Numbered from the stretch's first letter, positions 9,795-21,609 are shown. The stretch: 64,000 bases of DNA from Anomaloglossus baeobatrachus (GCF_048569485.1 NC_134353.1:704520458-704584457), one strand, 5' to 3'. Translations and numbers: made by a program. Notes: generated by a model not told the origin, from the letters alone.

Positions 9795-10427
9795 TCAAGT
9801 CCTATCATAGTCGCATAATGGGACGTTGTCATAGGTATAGGTTTCGGAGCTCTGTTGCAGTTCTTTAGCCGTGCGTCTTGCTTCCCTTGCAATCTTCTGG
9901 AAACGACGCAAGGAGAGAATGATAAAGATTAGCAGAATGCCTTGTACTACAATAAAGATGAAGAGGCAGAGCTGGGAGATCACAGCGAGGTTGCAGTACC
10001 AGTATTGACAGGTGGTCACCAGTTCATCCTCTGTTAGAAACATAATAACTCTCCCTTCAAGGGGCTCTGGCGATGCACAAGTCACATCTCTATACAGTCC
10101 TTTCTTCTGCTGTCCTTGAAGCCAACTTCTCAGATAAAGGATATCACAATCACAGTGCCAAGGGTTATGCTTAAGAAAAACCTCACGTAAATTTGGAAGG
10201 TGGTCCAGAAGACCATTAGGAATAGATAATAGGTTGTTCATGTCCAAACGGATCACCTGGGTGGTGCTGGGAAAAGAGGCTGGCAGTGTACTGCTGGTAA
10301 GGTCTTTATTTCTGCAGTCCACAATTTCAGAGGTACAGCTACAGGGAGAGGGACATCCGGAGACCACTGTAAGCAAACAAATTAACAGCAGCAATAGCCA
10401 CAACCAATGACTCATTCTCCTCAGCAT
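9795..10427 (-). CDS. GP1BB: platelet glycoprotein Ib beta chain (main coding exon)
   Basis: The product is a single-pass subunit of the GPIb-IX-V receptor, which binds von Willebrand factor on platelets and thrombocytes. From the ATG at 10427 it has 210 residues, close to the 206 of the human precursor. It shows a signal peptide (about 1-24, Leu-rich), an LRRNT cysteine cluster (Cys25, 29, 31, 38), one leucine-rich repeat, and an LRRCT with NPWHCDC (Cys92, 94, 117, 140). The YRDVTCASPEPLEGR and LTEDEL blocks match GPIb-beta rather than GPIX. Cys145 sits just before the membrane like the human Cys that pairs with GPIb-alpha. The transmembrane segment is about 147-172, followed by a basic juxtamembrane stretch. 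The tail ends with three tyrosines. A 3' splice site (polypyrimidine, TTTCAG at 10438-10433) precedes the exon at 10432, as in mammals, where an intron lies near the start codon. The upstream exon was not found, so the true start could lie there. Confidence 0.9.
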   Translation of the reverse strand: MLRRMSHWLWLLLLLICLLTVVSGCPSPCSCTSEIVDCRNKDLTSSTLPASFPSTTQVIRLDMNNLLSIPNGLLDHLPNLREVFLKHNPWHCDCDILYLRSWLQGQQKKGLYRDVTCASPEPLEGRVIMFLTEDELVTTCQYWYCNLAVISQLCLFIFIVVQGILLIFIILSLRRFQKIAREARRTAKELQQSSETYTYDNVPLCDYDRT

Positions 10428-10432
10428 CTTCT

Positions 10433-10691
10433 CTGAAATGATAAAAAAAATGTCTGGGTTAATAACAGATAAAATTATTCCCATATGTGTAAGTAAAATA
10501 AAAAGTAAAATCGTAAAGTGTATTAATAATACTGGACAAAATCTGAAAAGTTATTCTGTGATTTGGGATAAGGGGTTTGAGAATTAATCATTCATTATAT
10601 CTCTGATGTGTTCATTAAAGGTAATCTGTCATTAGGATCAACTCTCCTAAGTCTTCTACATAGGTCACAAATCTAATATATAAAGCTGAGT
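10433..10691 (-). other. GP1BB upstream intron (proximal part)
   Basis: This stretch lies 5' of the acceptor AG at 10434-10433. It has a T-rich tract and a plausible branch point within TTATTAAC. I see nothing else in it. Confidence 0.5.
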
Positions 10692-10724
10692 GTATGTGTG
10701 TGTGTGTGTGTATGTATGTATGTA
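10692..10724 (+). repeat. TG/TATG microsatellite
   Basis: A run of TG dinucleotides, then TATG repeats, ends at the TA target of the Tc1 element that follows. Confidence 0.8.
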
Positions 10725-10882
10725 CAGTACAGACCAAGAGTTTGGACACACCTTCTCATTCAAAGAGTTTTCTTTATTTTCAGGACTGAAAATCGTAGAT
10801 TCACATTGAAGGCATCAAAACTATGAATTAAAACATGTGGAATGAAATACTTAAAAAAGTGTGAAACAACTGAAAATATGTC

Positions 10883-12790
10883 TTATATTCTAGGTTCTTC
10901 AAAGTAGCCACCTTTTGCTTTTGTGGCACCCTGGACAAGCCAGGTCGTCACAGAACTGTACCAACACACCCCACACCCCGGTTAGGCACACCGAAGTCAA
11001 ACACAAAAATCCTTGTTGCCTCCCTCCAGGGGCTGATGTCCACACCAGGGGGTGGGCCAGGCGGTTGGTCCCGCCCACCGAGGAGTTCACAGTCCTGGAG
11101 GCGGGAAAAGGAGTCAGTTTAGTTTGAAGTTTAGTTTTGGAGAGGAGTCGAGGAGGAGTGAAGTGAAGTGGTAGTAGAGGAGACTGACCATGTCCGGGTG
11201 TGCGGCCCGGACGGAACAGCAAGGTTGGCAGACGGTGGTGACCATCTGTAGAAGAGGCCGATTGGAGCGAACCGTACGGACCGTGGACGGGCGGTGGCCC
11301 GGCGGTACCGGACCAGAAAGCAAAGAGAAGCCAGCACCATCCGGCAGGGCTTACGGTCCCCGACCAGGCTAGGAGTCGCCGTGAAATTGGTCAAATCCGT
11401 TAGCGAAGGGAACCTCCGGGGTTTCCCAGCAGTCAAGACCCGATTGAAGGCAACAGCTCACACCGTAAAGGGAAACACAGTCACCGCCAAGGCTACAGTT
11501 CCCAGGGTCAGAGCTTGCGGGCAAAAAGGGGCTCCTTCAGCATCCATCCAAGCTGGGGAGCGGGTTACCGGTGGGAAGCCATTGGAACTGTACACACAAC
11601 ACAAGTGCAGGGAAAGGCAGTCACCACCAACCTACCGGGAGGAGAACAACCGTGGGACCCGTCCATCCAGCCGTTTGTTTGACCAGAGACTCCGTGTGAA
11701 TTACTGACTGAGTGAGTACCACCGTGCCGTGCGGCACAGCGCTGCCCCCGCGACCCTGCACCTCACCAGGCCCCGTAACCCGCCTGCCATCCATCCCTAA
11801 CCCTCACCGGGCCCCAGGACAACCAACTCCCTACCCACGGAGGGGAGAAACAACATCCAAGCTGCTTCCTGTCATCGCTCCCGGGATCCCCGTCCAGAGC
11901 AGCGGTGGTGTCACAACCCAACCGTGGGTGGCGTCATGGACAATATCCCTAAACCCAAACAACCACCCCCCTTTCACTCACGGGCGAGGAACGCCGCTCG
12001 AGTCCCCGGGATCCGGCCCATCACTCGAGCCACCGAGCAGCAGCAGCAGCCGGACCCGAGCAGTGGGTGAGCGCAGCGTCCCCTCCTCCGCCCGCGACAC
12101 TTTCATTACTACTTTGCACACTCTTGACATTCTCTTGATGAGCTTCAAGAGGTAGTCACCGAAAATGGTTTTCCAACAGTCTTGGAGTTCCCAGAGATGC
12201 TTAGCACTTGATGGGCCTTTTGCCTTCACTCTGCGGTTCAGCTCACCCCAAACCATCTTGATTGGGTTCAGGTCTGGTGACTGTGGAGACCAGGTCATCT
12301 GGCATAGCACCCCATCACTCTCCTTCTTAGTCAAATATCCCTTACACAGCCTGGAGGTGTGTTTGGGGTCATTGTCCTGTTGAAAAATAAATGATGGTCC
12401 AACTAAACGCAAACCTGATGGAATAGCACGCTGCTGCAAGATGCTGTGGTAGGCATGCTGGTTCAGTATGCCTTCAATTTTGAATAAATCCCCAACAGTG
12501 TCACCAGCAAAGCACCCCCACACCATCACACCTCCTCCTCCATGCTTCACAGTGGGAACCAGCCATGTAGAGTCCATCCGTTCACCTTTTCTACAAAGAC
12601 ATGGTGGTTGGATCCAAAGATCTCAAATTTGGACTCATCAGACCAAAGCACAGATTTCCACTGGTCTAATGTCCATTCCTTGTGTTCTTTAGCCCAAACA
12701 AGTCTCTTCTGCTTGTTGCCTGTTTTAGCAGTGGTTTCCTAGCAGCTATTTTACCATGAAGGCCTACTGCAAAAAGTCTCCTCTTAATAG
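10883..12790 (-). pseudogene. Tc1-like transposase remnant, N-terminus deleted, split by LTR
   Basis: On the minus strand the frame from 12577 to the LTR edge reads TVKHGGGGVMVWGCFAG, then DNDPKHTS (second Asp) and SPDLNPIKMVWGEL, where the third catalytic acid would be Glu but the visible residue is Lys. More N-terminal pieces, including the segment before the first catalytic Asp, are seen in other frames up to about 12780. The last residues and the stop (10883-10885) lie beyond the inserted LTR. The DNA-binding domain is absent. It cannot encode an active enzyme. Confidence 0.8.
10922..12099 (+). mobile_element. solo LTR, gypsy-like family, 1178 bp
   Basis: It starts TGTGGCACCCTGG and ends CCCGCGACA, with CTTT directly repeated at both edges (10918-10921 and 12100-12103). 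It closely resembles the LTR at 32644-33786 in order of blocks, such as the GTGGGTGGCGTCA segment near the 3' end. It looks whole as an LTR with no internal region. It is younger than the Tc1 element it interrupts. Confidence 0.85.
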
Positions 12791-12836
12791 TTGTTCTAGA
12801 GATGAGAAGGTGTGTCCAAACTTTTGGTCTGTACTG

Positions 12837-13084
12837 TATGTCCGCTAAAGGAATCTGCACCCTTGCATTTACAATCACGAAATTTTGCATAGACACTCCA
12901 TGTGACCCAGGGAATGTCATAGACTATGCTTGAGCGGCAAAATTTAACTCCGCGCTTTACAATTACTCTCCAAAAATCCTGCCCCCATTAAACTGAATGG
13001 AGGTGGGAGCTATAGTTATTAATAGCAATTGTCAGTGGTTGCTATAGGAACAAAATAAACTGTTATTATAAAAAGCTTAGGTGT
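12837..13084. other. no gene recognised
   Basis: Short stretch between the Tc1 element and the minisatellite, without a recognised feature. Confidence 0.35.
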
Positions 13085-13890
13085 GAGAGAGAAACAGAAA
13101 AAGACAGAGACAGACGGGGAAAGAGACAGAGATAGAGACGGAAAGAGACAGCCGGGCAAAGTGACAGCCGAGCAAAGAGACAGCCCTGGAAAGAGACAGC
13201 CGGGCAAAGAGACAGACGCGCAAAGAGACAGAGATAGAGACAGAAAGAGACAGCCGAGCAGAGAGACAGCCAGGCAAAGAGACAGACGGGCAAAGAGATA
13301 GCCGGGCAAAGAGACAGCCGGGCAAGGAGACAGACGGGCAAAGAGACAGACGGGCAAAGAGACAGCCGGGCAAAGAGACAGCCCTGGAAAGAGACAGACG
13401 GGGAAAGAGACAGATGGGCAAAGATACAGCCGGGCAAAGAGCCAGCCCTGGAAAGAGACAGCCGGGCAAAGAGACAGATGGGCAAAGAGACAGACGGGCA
13501 AAGTGACAGATGGGCAAAGAGACAGACCTAGAAAGAAACAGATCTAGAAAGAGACAGATGGGCAAAAAGACAGCCCTGAAAAGAGACAGCCCTGAAAAGA
13601 GACAGCCCTGGAAAGAGACAGCCGGGCAAAGAGACAGCCGGGCAAAGAGACAGATGGGGAAAGAGACATACAGGGAAAGAGACAGACAGGGAAAGAGACA
13701 GATGGAGAAAGAGATACAAACAGACACACACATAGAGACAGAAACAGAGATGGAGACAGATAGACTGATACAAATACAGAGAGATAGAAACAGACAGACA
13801 GAGACATAGACACAGACAGACAAGGAAAGAGACAAATAGAGAGACAGACAGACGGCGAAACACATACAGAGACTGGGAGAGAGACAGTTG
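13085..13890 (+). repeat. minisatellite, 16-bp unit
   Basis: About 50 units resembling AAGAGACAGCCGGGCA, degrading at the right into GACAGA repeats. Because 16 is not a multiple of three, all frames stay open and read as a 16-residue protein repeat. This produces long spurious ORFs on the minus strand. Confidence 0.9.
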
Positions 13891-14756
13891 CGAATATCTC
13901 GCTCGGGTACTACAGCTAGTAGCTGAATAAAATGATACCTTGATATCTGTGAGCTGATGTCTTATTCCAGAGAAATCCATGTTTTTGTATATGTAAATGA
14001 GCTGTTAATATCTCTGGGCAGGACACTGATCTCCCTGAGAATCTGTCTCCAGAGCTTATTTCAAATGAAAGCGGGTGTCACCAGTGTGAGACATGTAATG
14101 ACTGATGGGGCCGGCTCCAGGTTTTTGTGGGCCCCAGGTGAAAGAGTCTTAGTGAGCCCCATGCACACACAGATGCGCATCTACATAGATACGTACACAT
14201 ACAGGCATAAGTATATATAATTATTTAAAGACCAAATAAAAAAAAAACACATATAAACAGACAAATGTATATACAGTCATGTACACTGACATACAAGTGC
14301 ATCTCAAACAATTAGAATATCATCAAAAAGTGAATCTATTTCAGTAAATTCAATACAAATATGGAAACACATACCGTATTTTTCGGACCATAAGACGCAC
14401 TTTTTTTCCCCCAAATGTTGGGGGAAAGTGGGGGGTGCGTCTTATGGTCTGAATGTGGCTGCGGGGAATGTGGGTGCTGCGGTGGAGCGGGTCATCGGGG
14501 GCATGAGCAGGCTGTAGCAGCCTGCCGTGACCACGTGGACCCGCTCATTTAATATGCACGCCCATCCTCCACCCATCATCCCTCAGCGCTGAAGCCGGCG
14601 CTGACAGGTGGGCGGGATGATGGGCGGGGGATAAACAGCCGGCTCGCATGATCACCCCTGGCAACTACGGCCTGGAGTGATCATGTGCGGCTGTATTCAC
14701 TGCACCCCGTGCATCATCATCAGTGCGGGGAGCAGTGAATCAGTGTACAGTACTCA

Positions 14757-15053
14757 CCGTTCCCCTGCAGAATCGCTCGTCCTCCCGTCTGTCAGCGGCA
14801 GCGCCGCTGATTGGAGCCGTCCCCATTACCCTGCTGGATCGCGATCATCTCCAGTGTTTGTGCCGGCGGCTGAGTGGAGACTAGCGGCGCGCACAGCGAT
14901 GACGTCATCGCTGTGCACACATGTCCACACGCAGCCGCCGGGACACTGGCACAGACACAGGAGATGATCGCGATCCAGCAGGGTAATGGGGACGGCTCCA
15001 ATCAGCGGCGCTGCCACTGACAGACGGGAGGACGAGCGATGCTGCAGGGAGTG
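14757..15053. repeat. internal palindrome, arms about 125 bp
   Basis: Left-arm segments such as GGAGCCGTCCCCATTACCC and GATCGCGATCATCTCC recur as reverse complements in the right arm (from about 14928). A second palindrome, GCGATGACGTCATCGC, sits at the centre. Confidence 0.8.
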
Positions 15054-15111
15054 AGGTAAAGTGAGGTGAGTATGAACGTTTATTTTTTTTTATGTGCCAC
15101 AGGATGCGGCC

Positions 15112-15812
15112 ATACACCAGGATGGGGGCATATTATGAGCCGGATGGGGGCATATTATGAGCCGGATGGGGGCATATTATGAGCCGGATGGGGGCATTAT
15201 TATGAGCCGGATGGGGGCATATTATGAGCCAGATGGGGGCATATTATGAGCCAGACGGGGGCATATTATGAGCCAGACGGGGGCATATTATGAGCCGGAT
15301 GGGGGCATATTATGAGCCAGATGGGGGCATATTATGAGCCAGATGGGGGCATATTATGAGCCGGATGGGGGCATATTATGAGCCAGATGGGGGCATATTA
15401 TGAGCCAGATGGGGGCATATGAGCCGGATGGGGGCATATTATGCGCCGGATGGGGGCATATTATGAGCCGGATGGGGGCATATTATGAGCTGGATGGGGG
15501 CATATTATGAGCCGGATGGGGGCATATTATGCGCCGGATGGGGGCATATTATGAGCCGGATGGGGGCATATTATGAGCCGGATGGGGGATATTATGAGCC
15601 GGATGGGGGCATATTATGCGCCGGATGGGGGCATATTATGAGCCGGATGGGGGCATATTATGAGCCGGATGGGGGCATATTATGAGCCGGATGGGGGCAT
15701 ATTATGAGCCGGATGGGGGCATATTATGAGCCGGATGGGGGCATATTATGAGCCGGATGGGGGCATATGAGCAGGATGGGGGCATATTATGAACCAGATG
15801 GGGGCATATTAT
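15112..15812 (+). repeat. minisatellite, 22-bp unit
   Basis: About 31 copies of GAGCCGGATGGGGGCATATT plus AT, very uniform, with rare shorter units. The uniformity points to recent expansion. Confidence 0.9.
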
Positions 15813-16299
15813 GAACCAGATGGGGCCATATGCCATGATGGGTTATATAGCAGGATGCGGCCACATGCCAGTATATAGCAGGATGCGGCCATATGGCAGG
15901 ATTACGGTATATAGCAGGATGACGGACATATACTGTATATACCAGGCAGGGAGGATCATTACCAGGATGCGGCACCTTAGTAGAGAATTTGGGGACATTA
16001 CCCCCATAACAGTGTCAGCAGCAGATCCTCGCCCCATGACAGTGTGTCATGACCACATTTTTTGCTTAAAATTTTATTTTCCTATTTTCCTCCTCTAAAA
16101 CCAGGGTGCGTCTTATAGTCCGGTGCGTCTTATAGTCCGAAAAATACGGTATATTATATAGAGTCATTACAAACAGAGTGATGTATTTCAAGTGTTTATT
16201 TCTGTTAATGTTGATGATTATGGCTTACAGCCAAAGAAAACCCAAAAGTCATTATCTCAGAAAATTAGAATATTATATAAGACCAACTGAAAAATGATT

Positions 16300-17323
16300 T
16301 TAAACTCAGAAATGTTGGCGCCTCCTGAAAAGTCTGCACAGTAAATGCACTCAATACTTGGTCAGGGCTCCTTTTGCATGAATTACTGCAGCAATGTGGT
16401 GTGGCATGGAGGCGATCAGCCTGTGGCACTGCTGAGGTGTTATGGAAGCCCAGGTTGCTTTGATAGTAGCCTTCACCTCGTTTGCATTCTTGGGTCTGGT
16501 GTTTCATCTTCCTCTTGACAATACCCCATAGATTCTCTGTGGAGTTTAGGTCAGGCGAGTTTGCCGGCCAATCAAGCATAGTGATACTGTGGTTATTAAA
16601 CCAGGTATTGGTACTTTTGGAAGTGTGGACAGGTGCCAAGTCCCCCTGGAAAACAAAATTTCCATCTCCAAAAAACTTGTCAGCAGAGGGAAGCATGAAG
16701 TGCTGTAAAATTGGTCTTGATAAAATACAGTGGACCTACACCAGCAGATGACATGGCTCCCCAAACCATCACTGATTGTGGAAACTGCACACTAGACCTC
16801 AAGCAGCTTGGATTGTGGACTCTCCACTCTTCCTCCAGACTCTGGGACCTTGATTTCCAAATGAAATACAAAATTTACTTTCATCTGAAAACAACACCTT
16901 GGACCACTGAGCAACAGTCCAGTTTTTTTCTCCTTGGGCCAGGTAAGACACTTCCAGAGTTGTCTATTGGTCATGAGTGGCTTGACACAAGGAATGCGAC
17001 AGTTGTAGCCCATGTCCTGGATACGTCTGTGTGTGGTGGCTCTTGAAGCACTGACTCCAGCAGCAGTCCACTCCTTGTGAATCTCCCCCAAATTTTTGAA
17101 TGGCTTTTTCTTAACAATCCTATCAAGGCTGCTGTTATCCCGGTTGTTTGCACACCTTTTTCTACCACACTTTTTCCTTCCACTCAACTTTCCATTAATA
17201 TGCTTGGATACAGCACTCTGAACAGCCAGCTCCTTTAGCAATGACCTTTTGTGGCTTACCCTCCTTGTCAAGTGTGTCAATGATTGCTTTCTGGACATCT
17301 GTCAAGTCAGCAGTCTTTCCCAT
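16300..17323 (-). pseudogene. Tc1-like transposase, broken
   Basis: A start ATG at 17323 opens a helix-turn-helix region with ELAVQSAVSKHINGKLSGRK, then WTAAGVSASRATTHRRI. The catalytic half appears in other frames: QFPQSVMVWGAMSSAGVGPL, FQGDLAPVHTSK and SPDLNSTENLWG with the final Glu. The shift between at least three frames shows several indels, so the gene is dead. Confidence 0.8.
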
Positions 17324-17751
17324 AATTGTGTAGCCTACTAAACCAGACTAAAGGACCTTTTTAAATGCTTAGGAAACTTTTGCAGGTGTTTTGTGGTAAT
17401 TATTATAATTTTATGAGATAATGACTTTTGAGTTTTTATTGGCTGTAAGCCATAATCATCAACATAAACAGAAATAAACTCTTGAAATAGATCACTCTGT
17501 TTTTAATGACTCTATATAATATATATGTTTCCCTTTTTGTATGGAATTCAGATGCACTTGTACATATATACACACATCATACACACAAACACATTAGAGA
17601 TATTATTAATATGGGGAAGCTTACAGCAGCCTCTTCACCTCCCACACTTGTCTCCATCCAGCTCCTCCCAGGCATGTGGCTATGCCACACTGATTGGTGG
17701 CCATCACTAACAGATAGGGCCACGCACAGTGCACACTGACACTGCTTTATA

Positions 17752-19973
17752 TGTGTCGCCCAAGGATATGGGGTACTCGGTCCCGGGCGGTGTATATCTG
17801 GGAATGTCACTCTGGTGGCTGTGACGCCCTGGACCCCCAGGGGTCACAGGTAACAACACCACCAACACCACACACACCCCCCACCCCTAGTGAGGACACA
17901 ACAGTCACCCAAAAGGGAGACCTGATGCCTCCCTCAGGGCAAGTAGGGCACACCAGGTGGGCGGAGTCAGGCAGAAAGACACGCCCACCGAGGAGACTAC
18001 TGTCCTGAGGTAGGAAATACAAACAGATTGAGTTGTAGAGTGACAGTGACAGGAGGTGTAGAGGAGTAGAGCTATCAGGGACCCGAGTAGGAGCCGGGGA
18101 CCCTTGTGACGTCAGGCAGGCAGACGGTGGTGGCCGCCTGCAGGAGTACCGGTGTACGACCGGCGGAACCGTAGGGACCGGGCAGGGTTGGAGCCCGCCG
18201 GACCTGAACCGGGGAGTCAACCATTTACCGGAGCACCAGACCCCGGGTACTCAGACCCCGTCCTAGCTTGGAAACCACTGAGTGTAGGCAAATTAACTGA
18301 TTGCAGTCTGGACCTCACGGGTTCATTCTCACCCCAAGACCCGAAAGAAGGCAAAAGCCCACCGAGACCGGGTGAGCGCCATTGCCAAAGGCCAACCACC
18401 TGACGGGCCAGCGCCTGCGGGCAACAGAGGGCTCCTCCGGCAGCTGAACGCCGAGGAGCGGGCTACCACTGCCCAGGCAGGGGAGCCGAACACCAAGACC
18501 AGAGGTGCAGGGAAGAGGGACCATCACCAACCTCACCGGGGACATCAGCAGCCGGCCACGGGCACTGACCATCCTTGAACTTTGGATTACCAGTGACTCT
18601 GAGTGTGATTAATCGTGAGAACACCAGTGCCATCCGGGCACCGCACCGCAGCGCGGCCCCCTGCACCACATCGCCATCACCTTCCCCATCGGGCCCCGGG
18701 ATGCACCGCCCCTATCCACGGAGGGGTTAACACGGAGGCTGCGCCACCAACACCGATCCCGGGAATACTCTCCACTCCTGCCACAGCGGTGGTGCATCCC
18801 GTCTCCACAAACCGTGGGTGGCGTCATGGCTCACCCGACACCCACCGTACCCCACCACCCCCACTGCTTCACCTTAACAGAGTGACGTAGCCCCCGGTCC
18901 GGAGACGCTCAAGCCACCGACAACCCGAGCCCGGACCCCGAGCGGCTCGGTCCGAGCAGCGGAGCGGCCGAGCCCTCTCAGGGCGGTACATGGCCAGAGC
19001 CCGGTTCCGTGCCCTGGGCCCTTTTGGTAATGCGGGTGTATTTACAGGGGATTAGAATAATGTTCACTTGTGACGCCACTTGCGGTGTTGCGGCTATGGG
19101 GATGGAGCCGCCGCTACACAATGTCCACTGCTGGGGCTGGTGTTAATGGCAGCCTGGATGGTAGGCCCTCCGCAAGCAGGGCCGGGCCTCAGAGGGTAGG
19201 TGTTGTGACGGGTGATGGAAGAAGGGATTCCACAGAAGAGGTCAGTGCAACTGGTTTTTACTCACTGTTGGTCAGTGGTAACTGGTTACCCGAGGACGGT
19301 TGGTTTCACCTACAGGCTCCCTTGTACCCAGTGCCAGTTAGTAATCTGTTGCCTTCTTCCTCTGCACCTGTCTCTGGTTAGTGGGCCCCCGTGGCATAGA
19401 GCAACTGGGGGTCCCCGTCTGGTGGTGTTGTTCCACTGCTGTCCGTCTGACGGTAGCGTGAACCCTGTGGGGTTGGCGTCTCTGGTCCTGTCCCCGGTTC
19501 TCCCGTTGCTAGTGAGTCTTCGGATTCTTAGGGTCAGCAAGGTCCTTGATGGTCCCCTTGCTGTGCAGGTGTTAACAAGCCTGGATGGAGCTTCTGCTTG
19601 TCCTAGGGTCCTGTACCCCGTCGGTGTGTAGTTTTGGGAGTACTCCACCACACTCCACCGGCAACTACCCTCCTGGGCACCAGGTTACTGTTCACTACCG
19701 GACAGTCAGTCTCTTCACCTCTACCGTCACTCCTTCATTCTCACTGTCTTACTACTGTCTCCTTCTCTGTCTCCCACAGTCCGCCTCTCCCACCTGGTCA
19801 ACTAGTGGATTGGACTGGCTCTACCTCTAGGCGGCAATCCATTTGTCCGACCTTAGCTGGGTACCATTTTGTGGGGGAATGTTGGGGAAAAACTGGGATT
19901 GTGTAGTGTTTGTTTGGTACCGGCACTGAGTTTACGGGTCCCTAGGGGTAGGCCTTGCATCCCGATGGGGATT
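17752..19973 (-). mobile_element. LTR (minus strand), gypsy-like family, interrupted by another LTR
   Basis: Read on the minus strand it ends GGGCGACACA, like the LTR at 23279-24349. Its parts are 17752-17819 and 18991-19973, separated by the LTR at 17820-18990. The 5' edge of the LTR is not seen, because another LTR begins at 19974. A fragment, older than its insertion. Confidence 0.7.
17820..18990 (+). mobile_element. solo LTR, gypsy-like family, 1171 bp
   Basis: It starts TGTGACGCCCTGGACC and ends GGGCGGTACA. TGGC is repeated at both edges (17816-17819 and 18991-18994). It lies inside the minus-strand LTR of a related subfamily. It looks whole as a solo LTR. Confidence 0.8.
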
Positions 19974-21590
19974 TGTGGCACCCCTGAACACATCAGGGTG
20001 CTACAGGGAACTGTATCTTATCACTCAGGGTGCAGGGCGTACCCCCCATGGTTCCAGGTTCCCATCAACAGTGTCACTGACATCCCCACTACAAATCCCA
20101 ACCACACCTCACACCAGGGCTGGACAGACACACCAGTGGGTTGGTCAAGTTGGAGCACAGACACCCACCTAGGACTCAGGCAGACTGGTGGGAGGGACAT
20201 AGTCAGTTCAGTGTCAGCTCTCAGTGAGAGAGGAGCTGAAGTGGCAGCTCCTGGGGAGCTGGGAGAGAAGAGGAGTTCAGTGTTAGCTGTTGTGAATACG
20301 TTTTCCAGTTTGGGGCTCCCTCTTGTGGTCAGTGCTGGTGGTACAGTTGATTTGTGGAATGAAAATCACACACGTGCAGAGGACTAGCAATCAGGGTCAG
20401 ACTGGGACTATATAACTGAGTAGTTTTCTCTTGTTACTTGCCGGTGCTCAATGGTCTCCTGTGTGTTAAGGACAATCTGTAACCAGCCCTGCTCACAGCC
20501 AGAACTCCTCTCAGATAAGTGGTCTTTGTACCTCTGCTATTTGTTTTTCACTTTCTTGTTGTTTTTTTTCTGCTTAATACTAATGCTTGATTCCTATTTT
20601 GTCTGTGTGGAGTTCTTGGTGGAATGGGATCATTCCCTACTGGTAGTGTCTGTATACTTGGCTCCATGATTCTGCAAGGTATTGTGTTTGTCATGCTTGG
20701 TATTAATTCAGTCCATCATCTGTATTAGTGTTTTTGGATCCCAGTAACATTTGAGTGGGGGAGAGGTTGTGTGACCTCAGGATTTTTCCATATCAGAAGT
20801 GCTGGTATTTATTAGGGGTTTTTTATCGTTGCAGATAGTGGTCCTTCCTATCCTTTTCTATAAAGATAGTTTTGGCCTCACCTTTGCTGAATCTGTCTGT
20901 TCTGGCTTTGTATTGTGTTTTTCTATATTACCGTAGCCTTTACATGTGGGGGGCTGTCTATCTATCTTTGGGGACTGCTCCAAGGCAGATTAGCTTTCTT
21001 GTATTTCTATCTGTGAGAATATTTAGTTATCTGGCTGTGTCAAGACGACTAGGTCATTGTAGGCTCGTCCCACGGCTACTTCTAGTTGTGTTTCAGGATT
21101 AGGTCTGCAATCCGTTAAGGTTCCAGCCACTCTGTTACTATTTGGGATTCTGCATTTTGTGTTCCTCCTCAGTCCCTTAATCATAACAGTTAGCCCTCAA
21201 AGAGTGAGGAGCAGGGGATTTGGAGCTCCCAGAGAGGCGATAGGTTGGGTCGCAAACAGTGGTCCGGGACCACAGGAGTCGAGGACCAGGAGCACTGGAC
21301 AGGAGTGTAACAGACATAGTCTAGGAGCAATGTTGGCACCAGAAAGCCCAGCCACCTTACCGGTACCGAGCATGGTGGGGTACAGGACCCTAGATCGGGG
21401 AATAGCTTCAAGCAACCTGATAATTAGCCTGTGGAGGATAGTCTCTGTATGAACTGTCCCCAAGTGGCTGCCCCACACCATCTGCCCCGGTACTCCCATC
21501 AGCAGCGGAAGTACTCCCCTTTACCGCAACCCGTAGGTGGTGTCACGAACATTCTTCCCCTGTAAATATCCCCTTACATTCGAAGTGGCA
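19974..21590 (+). mobile_element. LTR, gypsy-like family, interrupted by a different LTR
   Basis: It starts TGTGGCACCCCTGAACAC. The family's 3' landmarks (GGGTACAGGACCCTAG, then a GTAGGTGGTGTCACGAAC block) appear after the inserted LTR at 20288-21188. The 3' end is incomplete before the tandem repeat at 21610. Confidence 0.7.
20288..21188 (+). mobile_element. solo LTR of a second family, 901 bp
   Basis: The ends TGTTGTGA and TCATAACA are nearly complementary. GTTAGC stands at both edges (20282-20287 and 21189-21194), giving a 5-6 bp duplication. It shares no obvious block with the TGTGRCRCC family. Either gypsy or an endogenous retrovirus could leave it. It looks whole as a solo LTR. Confidence 0.7.
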
Positions 21591-21609
21591 GCAAGCTCTC
21601 GGGTCCTGG

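Larger units (their letters stand above)
10725..12836 (-). mobile_element. Tc1-like DNA transposon, internally deleted, holding a solo LTR
   Basis: The terminal repeats CAGTACAGACCAAGAGTTTG and, at the right, the complement of CAGTACAGACCAAAAGTTTG are flanked by TA. Without the LTR at 10922-12099 the element is about 0.93 kb, short of the usual 1.6 kb. The missing part is the DNA-binding N-terminus of the transposase: the right end passes almost directly into sequence encoding TTIKRRLFAVGLHGK. The LTR lies in the last codons of the transposase gene. Confidence 0.85.
14374..16149. mobile_element. TA-flanked non-autonomous transposon with minisatellite and palindrome
   Basis: The ends CCGTATTTTTCGGACCATAA and TTATAGTCCGAAAAATACGG lie next to TA at 14372-14373 and 16150-16151. 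The Tc1 terminal repeat at the other end of the host shows the unoccupied sequence with one TA, so TA duplication is directly supported. Extra inward and outward copies of GTGCGTCTTATRGTC lie at both ends. The interior holds a large palindrome and a 22-bp minisatellite. No transposase is present. Confidence 0.75.
14294..17560 (-). mobile_element. Tc1-like transposon with long inverted repeats, interrupted by a TA-flanked element
   Basis: It is bounded by TA at 14292-14293 and 17561-17562, with ends CAAGTGCATCT. The inner terminal repeats are long: TGATTATGGCTTACAGCC near 16215 pairs with GGCTGTAAGCCATAATCA near 17440. About 55 bp of the right terminal repeat is missing relative to the left. 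Without the inserted element (14374-16149) it is about 1.5 kb. Confidence 0.85.

Noticed and set aside
13077-13865. Long minus-strand ORFs (up to 262 codons) rich in LFARLSLCPAVS repeats
   Set aside because: They are a by-product of the 16-bp minisatellite, which is open in several frames; there is no domain and no gene structure.
15112-15812. Possible CRISPR-like regular repeat
   Set aside because: The 22-bp units are directly adjacent without spacers, so this is a minisatellite in a eukaryotic transposon.
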